Positions 21,844-33,030 of a stretch of DNA of 64,000 nt are shown here, one piece after another; position 1 is the stretch's first letter, and each line of letters opens with the position of its first letter. The notes beneath the pieces are model-generated. The model worked only from the letters and a program-made list of their open reading frames with translations. It was not told the DNA's origin and ran no database searches. The DNA comes from Boesenbergia rotunda (taxonomy: Eukaryota > Streptophyta > Magnoliopsida > Zingiberales > Zingiberaceae), in contig JAGFNQ010005258.1 of the NCBI GenBank assembly GCA_024364735.1, forward strand, positions 967,965 to 1,031,964. Direction: 5' to 3'. Both the position numbers and the translations under genes were made by a program.

Positions 21844-22599
21844 CTCTTCACCTTGAACAAACATTTAGCCGGGTTTAATTTCAGCTTATTGACCCTCAAC
21901 GTGGCGAATGTCTCTTCCAGGTCAACTATCATGTCCTTTCCCTTATCTGTCTTGACCAGGATATCATCCATATATACTTCAATGTTCCTCCCTATCTGGT
22001 GACGAAAGACTCATCCATCATCCGCTGATAGGTTGCCCCTGCGTTGCGCAACCCAAACGACATGACATTGTAACAGTAGGTACCATTTACTGTCACGAAA
22101 CTAACTTTTTTTTTGTCTTCGCGAGTGAGAGGAACCTGGTGGTATCCCTGATAAGCTCCAACATTGAAATAAAATCGCAGCTAGAGGTAGAATCCACCAG
22201 CCAATCAATCCGAGGCAAGGGGTAGCAGTCTTAAGGGCAGACTTTATTTAAATCTCTAAAATCAATACAAACCCGCCATTTACCCCCGAGCTTAGGGACA
22301 AGTACAACATTCGCTAACCAGGTCGGAATTGGACCTCTCTTATGTGTCGTACCTTTAGCAGCTTGGCTACTTTCTCTCTAATAATCGTGTCCTGCTCAGA
22401 GGTGAAATATCTCCGCCTTTACTTCACCGACCCGGCTCCCAGGGTTATATATAAGCGATTCGTGGCCAAAGCAGGGGGGACTCCTTTGATCACTTTGGTA
22501 GCCCACGCAAACACATCCCGATGTTCTTTCAAGCAGCTGATCAGATGTCTCCTCAACTCGGGTGTAAGGTCAACCACAATCCTTGGGATTCCTCCCGTC

Positions 22600-23083
22600 T
22601 ACTGAGGATGAATCTGGACCTCTTTGCTTTTGACCTCTCTACATTCCTCTTTGGGTCCTTCTTTTTCTCGAGGGTTGGCAAGTTCGATTTGTAGCACTTC
22701 ATGCATCCTCGGGTTCTTATGGGCTTTTATCCTGACCTCCCCACTGTAGCACCGCCGAGAAGCTAGCTGGTCCCCTTTGACGACCATCTCCACCATCCTC
22801 TTCTTACCAGCCTAATGGTCCTTCCCAGAATGAGGATCCTTCACTCGGGCTGGTGCGGGTGGTTCTCTTCTTTTAGATCATACCGAGATCTGCATGGGGG
22901 CTTCGGTCGGATCCTTACGGCGAGCATACTATACCTCTTCGACGTTGACGTGCTTGACGGAGCGCCCTAATAAGTCGTCAAAATTGGTTGGCGGCTTCTT
23001 CACCAGTGATCGAAAGAAGTCGCCTTAGGAGAGCCCCTGCGTGAAGGCGCTGATGAGGATCTCCGAAGTAGCGGTTGGCAGAT
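22600..23083 (-). pseudogene. Gypsy gag 3' part and gag-protease linker
   Basis: Right of the RT region the minus strand encodes the end of gag. From 23083 it reads LPTATSEILISAFTQGL, then a phrase like KKPPTNFDDLLGRSVKHVNVEE, ending near 22850 with ARRKDPTEAPMQISV. Stop codons interrupt it. Several are of the kind that would arise from CAA or CAG by a C-to-T change. It is the continuation of the gag frame at 30187-30510, separated from it by the nested LTR. Confidence 0.75.
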
Positions 23084-23948
23084 CTTAATGTTGGGACCGG
23101 GTGCATGTTGACATGGATGCGGGTTCGTAATTTTAAAATTAATTACGTGCAGCGGAAGGTTTAGCATAAATAATTTCTCTAAATCATTTAACCACACATC
23201 TAAGCATGCAATTTTATCTTGTGTAGACATGATCATATATTTAAAATTTTTACAGAAACGTAAACTAATTTACATATTACCTCGCGTAACTCGAAGAAAG
23301 TGACGAGATCCAACCGTAAGCGTCCCTTGGAAGCGCCGCCTCTATTCGCGTCCACACCGAGTATCTTCGGGACGACTTCGCAAAGCCACGAGTTTCGTGT
23401 TCTCGAGAACTACTAGATTCTCCGAGAACGCGACGAGAAAAACCAAGAGAGAAGTCGGAAGACTAACCACAAAAGGATGGCCGGCTGGTGCTCCTTCTTG
23501 GGGCTGGTTGGTGCACGACAAGAAGGGGAGAAGAGAAGGAGAGAAAGAGAGGGAGAGAGCCTATGCCTTCATCTCTATGATTTTTTCCCAAGCCTTGCCT
23601 TGGGTCCACTACTAGAAAAAATGCATTCAACAACAGTGAATCACTGTTGTCGTATGCCAAATACCACTGTTATTAAAGGTCATGTTGTTAAAGGGGGGGT
23701 CTACGACAACAGTGAATCACTGTTGTAGTTTGGTCTACGACAACAGTTTGACAACAGTTTTCCACTGTTGTCGTATATCACATTCGACAACATTTTGACA
23801 ACAGTTTTTCACTGTTGTCTTTTATTATATTCGACAACAAGTTTTATAACCGTTGTCGTATATCAATAACAACAGTTTATCACTGTTGTCGTTTAGGATT
23901 TTCACTATGTCGTTTAGATGAGTTTTAACAACGGTGTTTAACTGTTGT

Positions 23949-26900
23949 TGTAAAATACGGCAATGCGAAAATCCGGACCAGAAAATTTTTCGTGATTTTC
24001 CTGGATAGAGTCTAGGGTTTCCGACTTACGGGAGGAGCCTAAGGGGCTTTATTGTAAAAATTTAAAACTTATCAAGGGTTTACGGGTAAACTCTTAAATT
24101 ACAAAAGGATTAATATCTAACCCTAGAGACTTGAGGTGCAGTACATAAATATAAAGGGTTAAACTGTTAAATCCTTTACGCTAAGGGTAATGATTGGATT
24201 CTGAAAAATTTGAAGGGCTTTTCTGCAAAAAGACCCCTCTTATATTAAGTCCTTGGACTGGGTTGCGATGGCTGCAGGCACCCGACGCCTGCCCTAGCCG
24301 CTCGCCCACAGCCAAAACCCATAACTGCCATTCCCTTCCTTCGCCTGTTGCATTAAAGCTCTCGGTCGCAGCTCAAACTCGTAGCCGAAGACTCCTTTCT
24401 CTTCCTCTCCCCTTCGCGTACCCTAGCCGTTGCCACGCCCGACTGCCTTCTTCCCATTCTGCGATGCCCTAGCCCGCATCGATCGCTAAACGACGCCTTC
24501 CTTATGGGCGTTGGGTGTTGTCAAATTTGAGCAAAGGAGGCTTCAAGTAGGTGATTGGGATGAGATAGGGGCGTTCACCGACCGCTCTTCATCCAGAGCA
24601 TCCCTCTCTGCTGGTCGATCGGAGCCGAGTGTCTACTGGGAGTTTCGTCGGAATCTGTCTCACCTGGGGGCAGAAGATCGGCAGCACAAGCTTCAGGGGA
24701 GATCTGGGAGGTGTGGTTTTCCTGGCGACCTTTGAGTACCGGCACAACCATTACCTAGACTATTCGAGGGCGTTTGCGCCAGATTCGGGAAAGGGAGCAA
24801 CGTCGGCGAATCCTTAGGTAAGGATAATTGGAATTAATTTCCTTTGAGCTGTGTGGGATAGTTCTGTGATTTCATCCACTGATCTCCTGTGCTATGTCGT
24901 GATCAGATACGATGAGGAAGGGCTCTACCGTGAACTTCGTAAGGTCAACTCCCTGCTCAGGTATTTGATTTCCTTAGTTATGTTTGGAGCTCTATCTTAG
25001 GATTCCTGCCAAGAGTTTTAGTAGATGGATCTGGTTTTGATGGGAACGGTGGCATCAGATGGAGTTCCTTCTGTCTTAAATTTGATTTGCTCCCATTTGG
25101 ATTAGTGTGTGGATTATGGATCCATTGTGATTCTGATTTGGAAGTCTTAGGGGCTCCCTTCCTATTCTTTTGTTTTTATGCTCTGTTCTGATTTTGTGTC
25201 TTGGATTGTTGCTGTGATCTGGTTGATTTGGATTGAATACTAGATGAATCTGTTGCTTGAATGGATTAGTGTTGACTAGCTGGAAGTTTTGGTATGGGAT
25301 CTGTTTAATGATTGTTTTGGATCAAATTGATGATGGTTTGATGCTAGTTAACTTGGAGGAGTTAGGGTTTAGATTTAGTTATAATGATTAGAAGCTGTGC
25401 TATTTTGAATGGATTTACTAACCTGATGAGATTTGGGAAGTTTTGATATAATTATGGGATTGTTAGATGTGTATTTGGTAATATGTCAAACAGAGAGTGT
25501 ATCTTTGGAGATTGGCACATGTTGGGATTGATCATTAGGATTGGGATGATCCTAATGAGGTTATGTTATATTAGCAATTGGTATTTGTGTAAATAGCTAA
25601 ATAACTATGCCTTTGATACAGGGACCTGACTGGGATTTATCGCTGCTCGGTATTGGACGGGAGGTTCTCATTGGATACGAGCATCTTCACTTTAAGGTGG
25701 GTACCCTTTGACTTATCTTATAGATATTGTCATATTACTATGCATGGTTGGTTATAGATAGCAGTAAGATTATACGCTAGCCTTGTTTATTATGCCTGTC
25801 CTGGATACTTGTTAGTTATCCTTGAGTTATTATGCATGTTCTGGATACATGTTAGTTATCCCTGCGTTATTAGGCATGTTCTGGATACATGTTAGCTATC
25901 CCTGAGTTATTATGCCTGTTCTGGATACATGTTAGTTATTCCGGAGTTATTATACCTGTTCTGGATACTTGTTGTTTATCCCTGAGTTATCATGTTGTTG
26001 GTTCCCTTCGGTCTCAGGTATTGTCATATCTGTATGTATGCTTAGATATCGGGATGTACCTCTTGCACTTGACCTTGAGAGATCTGTAGTTTCAGGCCAG
26101 TATACCTTGTAGGTTACCTGTATTTCCTGTTGTAGGATTTCAGACTGAGACCTAGTATACTGAGGACTTGGGAGGGAGGTATGTGTATCTATCATACACC
26201 ATCCTTGCACTGTTGCATGCCGGCGATCAGCGACTCCCTTGTGGTTGAGCCTAATCGTCTTCCGGTACATGACTTGCACACACGGCCACTCATGGGTTAG
26301 TGGATACCGTAGATGTGTGCATTTGCCCTGTATTGCTCCGTTCGGCCACTGTTTGGAGGGTGAGCGCGGGCGTGGTAGCAGCCAGGGATCCCTTCTCGTA
26401 CTGAGCCACGAGGAGATGAGAGCGGAGCTCCCCCATTGCTTGGGGTAGAGGGGTGGTCCCTCGCCAGCATCCTGTCCACTCGGTCACTCAGGAGCAGTGA
26501 TGGCAGGGTGTACAGTTGTCAGAGCCCTACCCGTTCAGACGTCCCTATGACAGGTGTACGATGATTCTGTCTGGTGTCAGGGGTGACCATGTCATTGCAC
26601 CATGTGCATATTTTGCATCGTGCATTGTTTGCTGCACTTATTTGCTGCACTTGTTTGACATCGCATATACTGGAGACTTGTTATCTGTGTTTATATGCCT
26701 ATTGGTTTTCCTTTGGTATTTCTTACCCTCTTTCCAGGTTAGATGGATTCAGGTATGTATCTACCTCAGTATGTTCAGTACTAGTCTTTCCCTACTGTTG
26801 ATATGAGTCTGTATTAGCTGAACTCTTAGTGTTGGTATAACCTTCTATGCATATCTGTTGGGTATTCGCTGAGCTATGGACTCACCCCGTTGCCATATAT

Positions 26901-27284
26901 GTTTTTATTTCAGGTTGAGATACTTGGAGTCGCCAGAAGAGCCCAGCAGCCAGTCCCTACCCATCGCGTTGACATGTTTGCTTTGTACTTGTAGTACATT
27001 TGTTTTATATTTCTGTTAGTGATTTGTATATGTCATAGGAGTGTGTCATGTGCCCTAAGGGGTTTTTGTATTGGTTGATTCGTCGTAAGTCGGACCGGTC
27101 CGCAGTCAGGTATGATTTATTTTGTGTTATGGTCAGTTTATGTTTTAGTTTTGAGGCCTGAGGCCAAATTATTATCTGCGTGTGTGTTTGGATAGTGTAT
27201 GTATGTGTAAATTGTCCGCCGGACAGGAGAAGTGCTGTCCGATTTTATATTGGAACAGCGGCTCCTGGGTCTCGGGGCGTGACA
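23949..27284. mobile_element. Solo LTR of 3,336 bp (family X, copy 1)
   Basis: Starts TGTAAAATACGG and ends GGGGCGTGACA, with perfect target duplications GTTGT at 23944-23948 and 27285-27289. Removing it restores the repeat AACTGTTGTCGTATACC of the CACTA subterminal region. A diverged copy in opposite orientation is at 50904-54002. It contains GC-rich segments ending in splice-donor-like GTAAGG (24816-24821) and a 40-bp tandem repeat. Very long LTRs starting or ending with TGTCACGCCCC are typical of chromovirus-type Gypsy elements. Family assignment and reading direction are inferred, not shown. Confidence 0.88.
25787..25986. repeat. 40-bp tandem repeat, five copies
   Basis: Five copies of a 40-base unit beginning TTATTATGCCTGT(T/C)CTGGATAC and ending TATCCCTGAG. 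Each copy differs by a few bases. It lies in the family X solo LTR. Confidence 0.92.
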
Positions 27285-27852
27285 GTTGTCGTATACCGAA
27301 TTCACCGTTGTCTTTTATTTTATTCGACAACAGTTTATGACTGTGTTGTCGTTTATCAATGACAACAGTGATATTTCCATTATATTTTCAATTAAAAGGC
27401 AATAATTTAACCTCGAAACAAAAACTATATATATCAAACATCATCAACATATTTACAATAAAGATCCACCACAACCTTTCTACAGACGAAACCACAAAAG
27501 TATCTTCTGTCCAAAAACCTTTCTACAGACGAAACCACTAAAGTATCTTCTGACCCAAATTACAAGAGTTCAAATTATATATAATTCTGACCCAACTAAA
27601 CTTACAATGAAGTTCAAATCACAAAAATTATAGCTTGGAAGGTCAGATTAATGGTCTTCGAACATGATCACGAACAAGTCCCTGCAGCTGGAAAAAAGAG
27701 AACAAACACTCTAATATTTAGTTATTCTATTAAATGCATATGTCCAATAAAAAATGATCCATGAAGATATGTATCAACAAATAACAAAAATAACAAACTA
27801 ACAAACAAAAAAGATATGCAAAGTCTTATACTATTGGCGTTATTAGTGTTAC

Positions 27853-28146
27853 TCACAAATTTAATAAACACTGTTGGACATCATTAGTGTTACTCACAAG
27901 TTTGTTTTCTGCTACTTCCTTCATCAGATTAACTCCATTAGTAGCAAATCCATGGCTTTCTGATTGGTTCGCATGGTACGCTTTACCATCCTTCCTAATG
28001 AGACTATAAGTGTATGCCCAGATGTGGAACCCTCCAAGCTGCATTATGATACCGTTTAGAGAGCCACAAGTAATGCAAGAACAGATAATGTCATTGTCCA
28101 TGTAAAGTATTATTACTGAACAAGAAAAACTCATTCCAGTAGCCAC
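27853..28146 (-). pseudogene. PILS-like auxin carrier fragment captured by the CACTA element
   Basis: The minus-strand frame contains MQLGGFHIWAYTYSLIRKDG followed by KAYHANQ. It resembles the middle of PIN-LIKES proteins, where a conserved helix of the form ALGxxxIWTYxYxL(I/M)R precedes the hydrophilic loop. The following ESHGFATNGVN and EVAENKLVSN would be loop sequence. An AG (ATGCAG) just before CTTGGAGGG could be the original splice acceptor, making upstream codons intron-derived. The fragment lies wholly between the CACTA termini and is therefore probably a transduplicated exon. Similarity is short, so family assignment is moderate. Confidence 0.5.
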
Positions 28147-30186
28147 TGAAAGGAATCTTATATGTGCATATATATTTATTTATCTTCTTTAATTTGAGTT
28201 TAGTGTCAATGGTTTTGTTTCAGTACCTAAGCCACTAGCTACCCAACAAATACTCTACAAAAGAGTGAAGAAACATATATACAGTAGCCATGGAGTATAG
28301 CAGAGAAGTATTACATACATACAACAGAGAAATATTTAAAGCTTCTGAGTATGTATACATACCATCGGTAAAGCAGTTTCAAGCATGCTATAGACAATAG
28401 TTATTTTATAACTGTTGTCGTTGAGTATACATACGACAATATTTTGTTATTACTATTGTCTTTTTACGTATACAGACCAACAACAACAACGGTTAATACT
28501 AAAATTGTTGTTAAATTGACATAAAACAACACTTTATCAAAAAACCGTTGTCGATTATGTGTTGTTGAATGCAAAAATTCTAGTAGTGGTCCTTTATATA
28601 GTGGCCTCTCAACCATCAAGCCTCTCAAATATGGAATAACTTATTCCATCATGCCAAGTTTGATTTTATATCATGGTTAAAATCATATTTTAATTCATGA
28701 TAAAAATCTTCTCTCCTATGGAATAAATTTTCTTATCATGGTAAATCAATCCATGATTGATTTTATAAAAAATAAACCAATCCATGGTTCATTTTAATTT
28801 CCATGAAAAATAAACCAAACCTTGGTTTATTATATAAAAATTTATATCATCCATAATTTTATAAAACAAACCACACTTGGTTTATTTTATATATTGAACC
28901 AAAAACTTGGTTCTATCTCTTTGTTGTGGCCGGCCAAGCAAAGAGGATGGAGGCCCTCTTTGGCCGGCCCATCCAAGCCAAGCCCCAATGAATTAAACTT
29001 ATTTAATTCATCTATTAAGTCTTCAAAAGACTTATCCATTTTACGCTTCCGATGCGTCTCTGAAAAATTCAGATTCGACTTATCATTTGACTCAACCAAA
29101 CTTAATCTCTCTTGATTGGAAAATCCAATTTTCAACTCGTTTTAAATCCCTCAGATTACTCATTGTGCGTGTGACTAAATAGGCTTTCGATTTATGTTGG
29201 CCGTCTATAATTAATCAATTAATTATAGAACGATCATGAGTGACACCTAGTAGTACATCATGATTCCCAATTAATCGAAAGATCAACGGTTGACCTCAGA
29301 AACAATTCTGAAACCCTTCAGCAGCTATAATGAATCGTGCCACATTCCCTTCACCATCTTATACCCACTTGGTTCAGGACATGGTCTATGTGTGTCAGTC
29401 CCCACTAGGCTGAATACGTCACACCTAGCCCAAGTAACGTTTTCTCGTCCTACGGATTCTAATTACTCTCATGTATTTAAGAGATTCATACTCTGAACAT
29501 GTCATGCTCTGGCCAGAGGCTTCGAGTAACAATCCGACGATAGGCCTCGGGTATACATCTCCTCGCAAGGAGTGGTGAATCCTTTGTAGGTTGTTCAAAC
29601 ATCTTCGGGCACTTCGGCTTATACCTAATCATCCTGGGTCCACACCTCCTTGGAGATGCTTGCTTAAGATGTCAAAGTATAAGTCTTCATGACCAAGATG
29701 ACTTGAACACAGCAAGTCAAAGGAACATCGCACTTAAGCTGCAGTAAGAACTTCACTGACATATCTATATGTAGACTACCATATGAAGTTTTATAGCCAG
29801 TCACTCCAATGAACTAGTTCCCTTAACTAGCATTCATGTTTATCTCCGGACATCTCAATGTCACCATCCAGTGAGAATCAGCTGATTAGAGAATAACTCA
29901 TGCTAGTCTTAACAGAATTGATAGTGTCCGTATTTATCAATTCATCGACTAGAGACAATTTCAATACTTCATAATTGCACATGTAGAGATAATCACTAGT
30001 TGTGAATTCATCACAAATTCTCTCATGCTGTGAATTGTATTGCGGACATTCAGTAAATGAGTTTAAGATCTCAATCAAATACACAAACATGTATACTCAA
30101 ATAGTGAATATTCATTTATTAAAATAAATGATTACAATCATAAGACGATTGCCTTAGGACACTTCTCTCATATCACTAACACTTAA

Positions 30187-30930
30187 GCCATCCGATTGAA
30201 CCGCTGGATATAATCCTTCAGCGGTTGTTTCGCCTTCTGTTTGAGGTCGAATAGGTTTAACGCCGTCTTCTGGTATCGATGGCTGCTGGCGAAGTGGTGC
30301 AGGATAGCGATTCTAAACTCCATGAAGGAGTTATAGAACCTTGGCGCAGCCTCTGGAACCATCTCTGGGCAGCCCCTGACAAGGTGTTCAAGAACAATCG
30401 GCACTTCACACCATCTGTGTACTGGTGTAAGAGAGTCGCGTTTTCGAATATGCAGATGTGGTCCTCTAGATCTATTTTTTTTTATCGTAGTTAGTAATTC
30501 CTGGACCATGGAATTGCTTAAGAATGGGGTCTTCTACGATGTCAGGGGAGAAAGGGGTAGATGGCCCTTTCAGGAGGGCTTTGGGTCCCTCGATCTTCCC
30601 CGGTCCTTCCTCCTGCCGTAAAGCGTTAGAGGCGACGGAGTGCACTTTCTCCAGGTCCCCCAAGGGATCTCGTCGGAGCGCTGGAGCTGTCATTGTCGGT
30701 CCCACCAGAGGCGAGACAGATCTTTGGGTCTGGTGGTGCGAGGCAGACATTCTTGGTATCTCGCCTTGCACCGAAGCCGCTCGTCGTGAGGCGGCTTGCT
30801 CGATCTGGTGTTATTCCAGCGCTCCCTTAACGACATTGGCGACTAGGTGATCCAACTCCTCCCTCATCAGGATGATGGGTTGTCCCTCTGGATCTACCAT
30901 CACAGTGCTTTTTTAGGTGCTTTGATTACT
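30187..30930 (-). pseudogene. Gypsy gag 5' part
   Basis: Gag is the structural coat protein of the retrotransposon. The minus-strand frame 30509-30183 holds the conserved capsid segment: GCPEMVPEAAPRFYNSFMEF, RIAILHHFASSHRYQKTALN, LFDLKQKAKQPLKDYIQRFN, ending RMA then TAA. The TAA lies at the CTTAA target site of the nested LTR and matches an expected CAA codon. The more N-terminal frame (30771-30472) is low in conservation. A frameshift separates the two. Confidence 0.85.
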
Positions 30931-30950
30931 TTCCCACAGACGACGCTAAA
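30931..30950 (-). other. Gypsy primer-binding site
   Basis: Immediately inside the 5' LTR the minus strand reads TTTAGCGTCGTCTGTGGGAA. This looks like the TGGCGCCGTCTGTGGGAA-type sequence common in Tat elements, with two apparent transitions (TGG to TAG, GCC to GTC). Confidence 0.65.
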
Positions 30951-30952
30951 CT

Positions 30953-31837
30953 TATTCTGGAAGGGAACGACGCGGATGACGAGTCACCAAAGCGCATCCC
31001 ACGAGGACGGTGACGGGGAGAAGATGATTGCGCCCTGCTAGATTAACACGAACGTTAATGAGAACACACCGGAAGGTTTTCCGACAGAGCCCACTCCGAC
31101 GCTCAAGTTAGGAATCTGAATTCTCTCAGGGGGACAACGAGGAATCAGAATTTTGTTATGTTCAGAAAGCTTACCCCCTCTACCTGGATGCCGAAGCACC
31201 TTATATACCTGAGGGTTTGGTCACACGTGTCTTCACGTTCTCCTCCACATTCCTTAATAACTGGTTACGTGATATCTTTTAGGTGACGGTCGTTGAGATC
31301 ATTAAATCCTTAATTGCCGCATGTAACAGACAATAATTATCTGATGACTTTTCTGTTTTGGAAAGAGTAACGACTACTTGAAGTCGGGCTATCGGATATA
31401 TTGATCTCTAGGCTCCACTCTCCCGAGTCAGTTTAGGGGTCTCATCTCCCGAGCTAACCTCAAGGTCTTCATTTGTTTTATCAAGAGGGTCTCGAGAATC
31501 TGAAGCCCGGCATGACCTCTGGCGTCTATCCTCCTAAGGTAGTCTCGGGAGCCAGAGGCCTAACCTAACCTCGGGCCTTGGTCCTCCCGGGGTAGTCTCG
31601 GGAGTCCGACCGCCTGGTCTGTCCATGAGGGTTGTTATCTAGTCTCTTGAAGCCCGGCCTGACCTCGGGTGTCTGTCCCTCCGAGGTATCTCGGGAGCCC
31701 GACCCCTGGTCTGACCTCGAGACTCTGATATGCTCTCCCGAGGAGGTCTTAATATGGCCATGATGCTTAGGTTTAGTGGATCCTACCACGTAGTTTCCCC
31801 ATGTCATGTGCCCACCCTGGGATGGTCAACCCCATCA
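30953..31837 (-). repeat. 5' LTR of the Gypsy element (885 bp)
   Basis: Begins on the minus strand with TGATGGGGTTGACC (31837 downward) and ends near 30953, where TATTCTGG corresponds to TGTTCCGG of the other LTR. It contains a TATA-like CTTATATACC (about 31200) and, at 31490-31760, imperfect ~50-bp repeats with CTCGGGAG and CCTGACCTCGGG words. The same repeat family is at 57838-58012. Confidence 0.85.
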
Positions 31838-32900
31838 ATATGTATTTCATAGTTAAATGATAGGATGGACCAATGACTTAGTGAAAAAAGTTAGAGTTTG
31901 GAAATGTTAAAGGTAATTCTAATTGGCAACAAAACCGATTGGTGACGAATCTTAGGATTCGTCGCAGAATTGGTAACTTTTTAAAAATAAAAAAAATACG
32001 TACGAAATACGACAGATGGACTTCAAAAACTCGGAATGATATGAAACAAGTTCCTATTTGTTTGTATTAATCACCCGATGACATAAATGACCTCGTACAT
32101 GAATTTCACCCCAATATATTGAGATTAGTAATTGTTTAATATCAAAATAACTTTAACATTTTCAAACTTAACTTTTTTCACTAAGTCATTGGATTTATAT
32201 AGCCAATCTAATTGATTTAACTGTGAAAAAAATATTTGATGGAATTGATATTTGAGGCCATTTATGTCATCAAGAGATCAATACGAACGCATAGAAACTT
32301 ATTTTATGTCATTATGAGCTCTCTAGGTTCATCTTCTGGATTTCATAGCATTTATTTTTATTTTTTAAAAGTTAAAACTTTGCGACGAATCGTCAGATTC
32401 GTCTCCAATTGGCGATGACACTAAGTTTTGTCACCAATTGGTGACGAATCTGAGGATTCATCACAGAATTGGTAATTTTTTATAAATAATGCCGCAGATG
32501 GACCCAAAGAGATCGGAATGATATAAAACAAGTTCATATGCATTATTTGTACTGATCTCCTAATGACATAAATTGTCTCGAACATGAATTTCACCCAATA
32601 TATTGAGATTAGTGATTTTTAGAACAAGAATTAGATTTTGCAAACTCATTCATGTTAAAAAAATTATGGATCTCAATAGATTGGGTAGAATTGATATTTG
32701 AGGTCATTTATGACTTCAGAAAATTGATACAAACACATAAAAATTAGTTTTATATCATTCCGAGCGCTCTAGGTCCATCTGTCATATTTCATATGTATTT
32801 TTTTTATTTTGAAAAAATTACCAATTCTGTGATGAATCCATGGATTTATCGCAGATTAGGGATGAACTTGGCTACGAATTTGGCATCAAATGTAGTTTCG
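31838..32900. repeat. Array of ~450-bp palindromic units, right arm
   Basis: Same units as 15480-17086: GGAATGATATGAAACAAGTTC with ATAAATGAC at 32025-32095 and again at 32510-32580 (period about 486), with reverse-complement arms at 32240-32340 and 32700-32790. Dispersed GCGACGAATC words lie between. The first 110 bases (31850-31920) are an inverted copy of the CTTTAACATTTTCAAA ... CACTAAGTCATTGG segment found at 32150-32190. Confidence 0.65.
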
Positions 32901-33030
32901 TCGTTGAAAACCCTAAATAAACTAAAACCACCCAATTCCCCCGCTGCCCTAGATCTTTCTTTTCCTGTCGGTGGCAACAGTAGAGGTAGGTGAATCCTCT
33001 CCTACGACAATGATCTCAACATCTTGTGTT

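Larger units (their letters stand above)
20530..22340 (-). pseudogene. Gypsy reverse transcriptase, split by a solo LTR
   Basis: Reverse transcriptase copies element RNA into DNA. The catalytic motif YMDDILVKTDKGKD lies at about 21974-21933, upstream of KLNPAKCLFKV. The frame runs up to 21849, is interrupted by the solo LTR at 20775-21843 plus one copy of its duplicated target, and resumes at 20774 with KSGRFLGYMVIERGIEAN. Removing the insert and one CTCTT copy restores continuous sense, which confirms the insertion. The sequence right of 22340 continues into the protease-RT linker and is poorly conserved. Confidence 0.88.
23607..28588. mobile_element. Non-autonomous CACTA transposon carrying a gene fragment
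   Basis: The left terminus is CACTACTAGAAAAAATGCAT and the right terminus, read on the other strand, is CACTACTAGAATTTTTGCAT. These near-perfect inverted repeats extend to TTCAACAACA. The 3-bp target duplication GTC lies at 23604-23606 and 28589-28591, as expected for CACTA elements. Subterminal regions (23625-23948, 27285-27370, 28380-28560) are packed with both orientations of a GACAACAGT/ACTGTTGTCG word, the likely transposase-binding repeats. Without the nested solo LTR it is about 1.64 kb. It encodes no transposase and so depends on another copy. It carries the PILS-like fragment at 27853-28146. Confidence 0.93.
23089..30181. mobile_element. Second solo LTR (about 2.1 kb without nested DNA), split by a CACTA element
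   Basis: Starts TGTTGGGACC at 23089 and ends CACTAACA at 30181. It has perfect 5-bp target duplications CTTAA at 23084-23088 and 30182-30186. The gag frame of the host Gypsy element reads straight across if the insert and one CTTAA copy are removed. The LTR's own sequence is 23089-23606 and 28592-30181. The CACTA element occupies the gap. There is a TATA-like CCTTTATATAG just right of the CACTA end (28591-28601). No internal retrotransposon domains are present. Confidence 0.88.
17087..31837 (-). mobile_element. Ty3/Gypsy retrotransposon, Tat type, decayed and host to nested insertions
   Basis: Reading on the minus strand from right to left: 5' LTR (30953-31837), primer site (30931-30950), gag, a region split by a nested LTR, reverse transcriptase, RNase H plus a second (archaeal-type) RNase H, integrase, a tandem-repeat 3' region, and a truncated 3' LTR (17087-17309). 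The two LTRs are about 88% alike over about 220 bases by eye. The extra RNase H (VYVDGSSNHKNSGVGV) and the primer site ...CGTCGTCTGTGGGAA point to the Tat lineage. Flanks ATATT and ATATG suggest an imperfect 5-bp target duplication. Multiple stops and frameshifts show that it is inactive. Without the two nested insertions it is about 6.6 kb. Confidence 0.88.
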
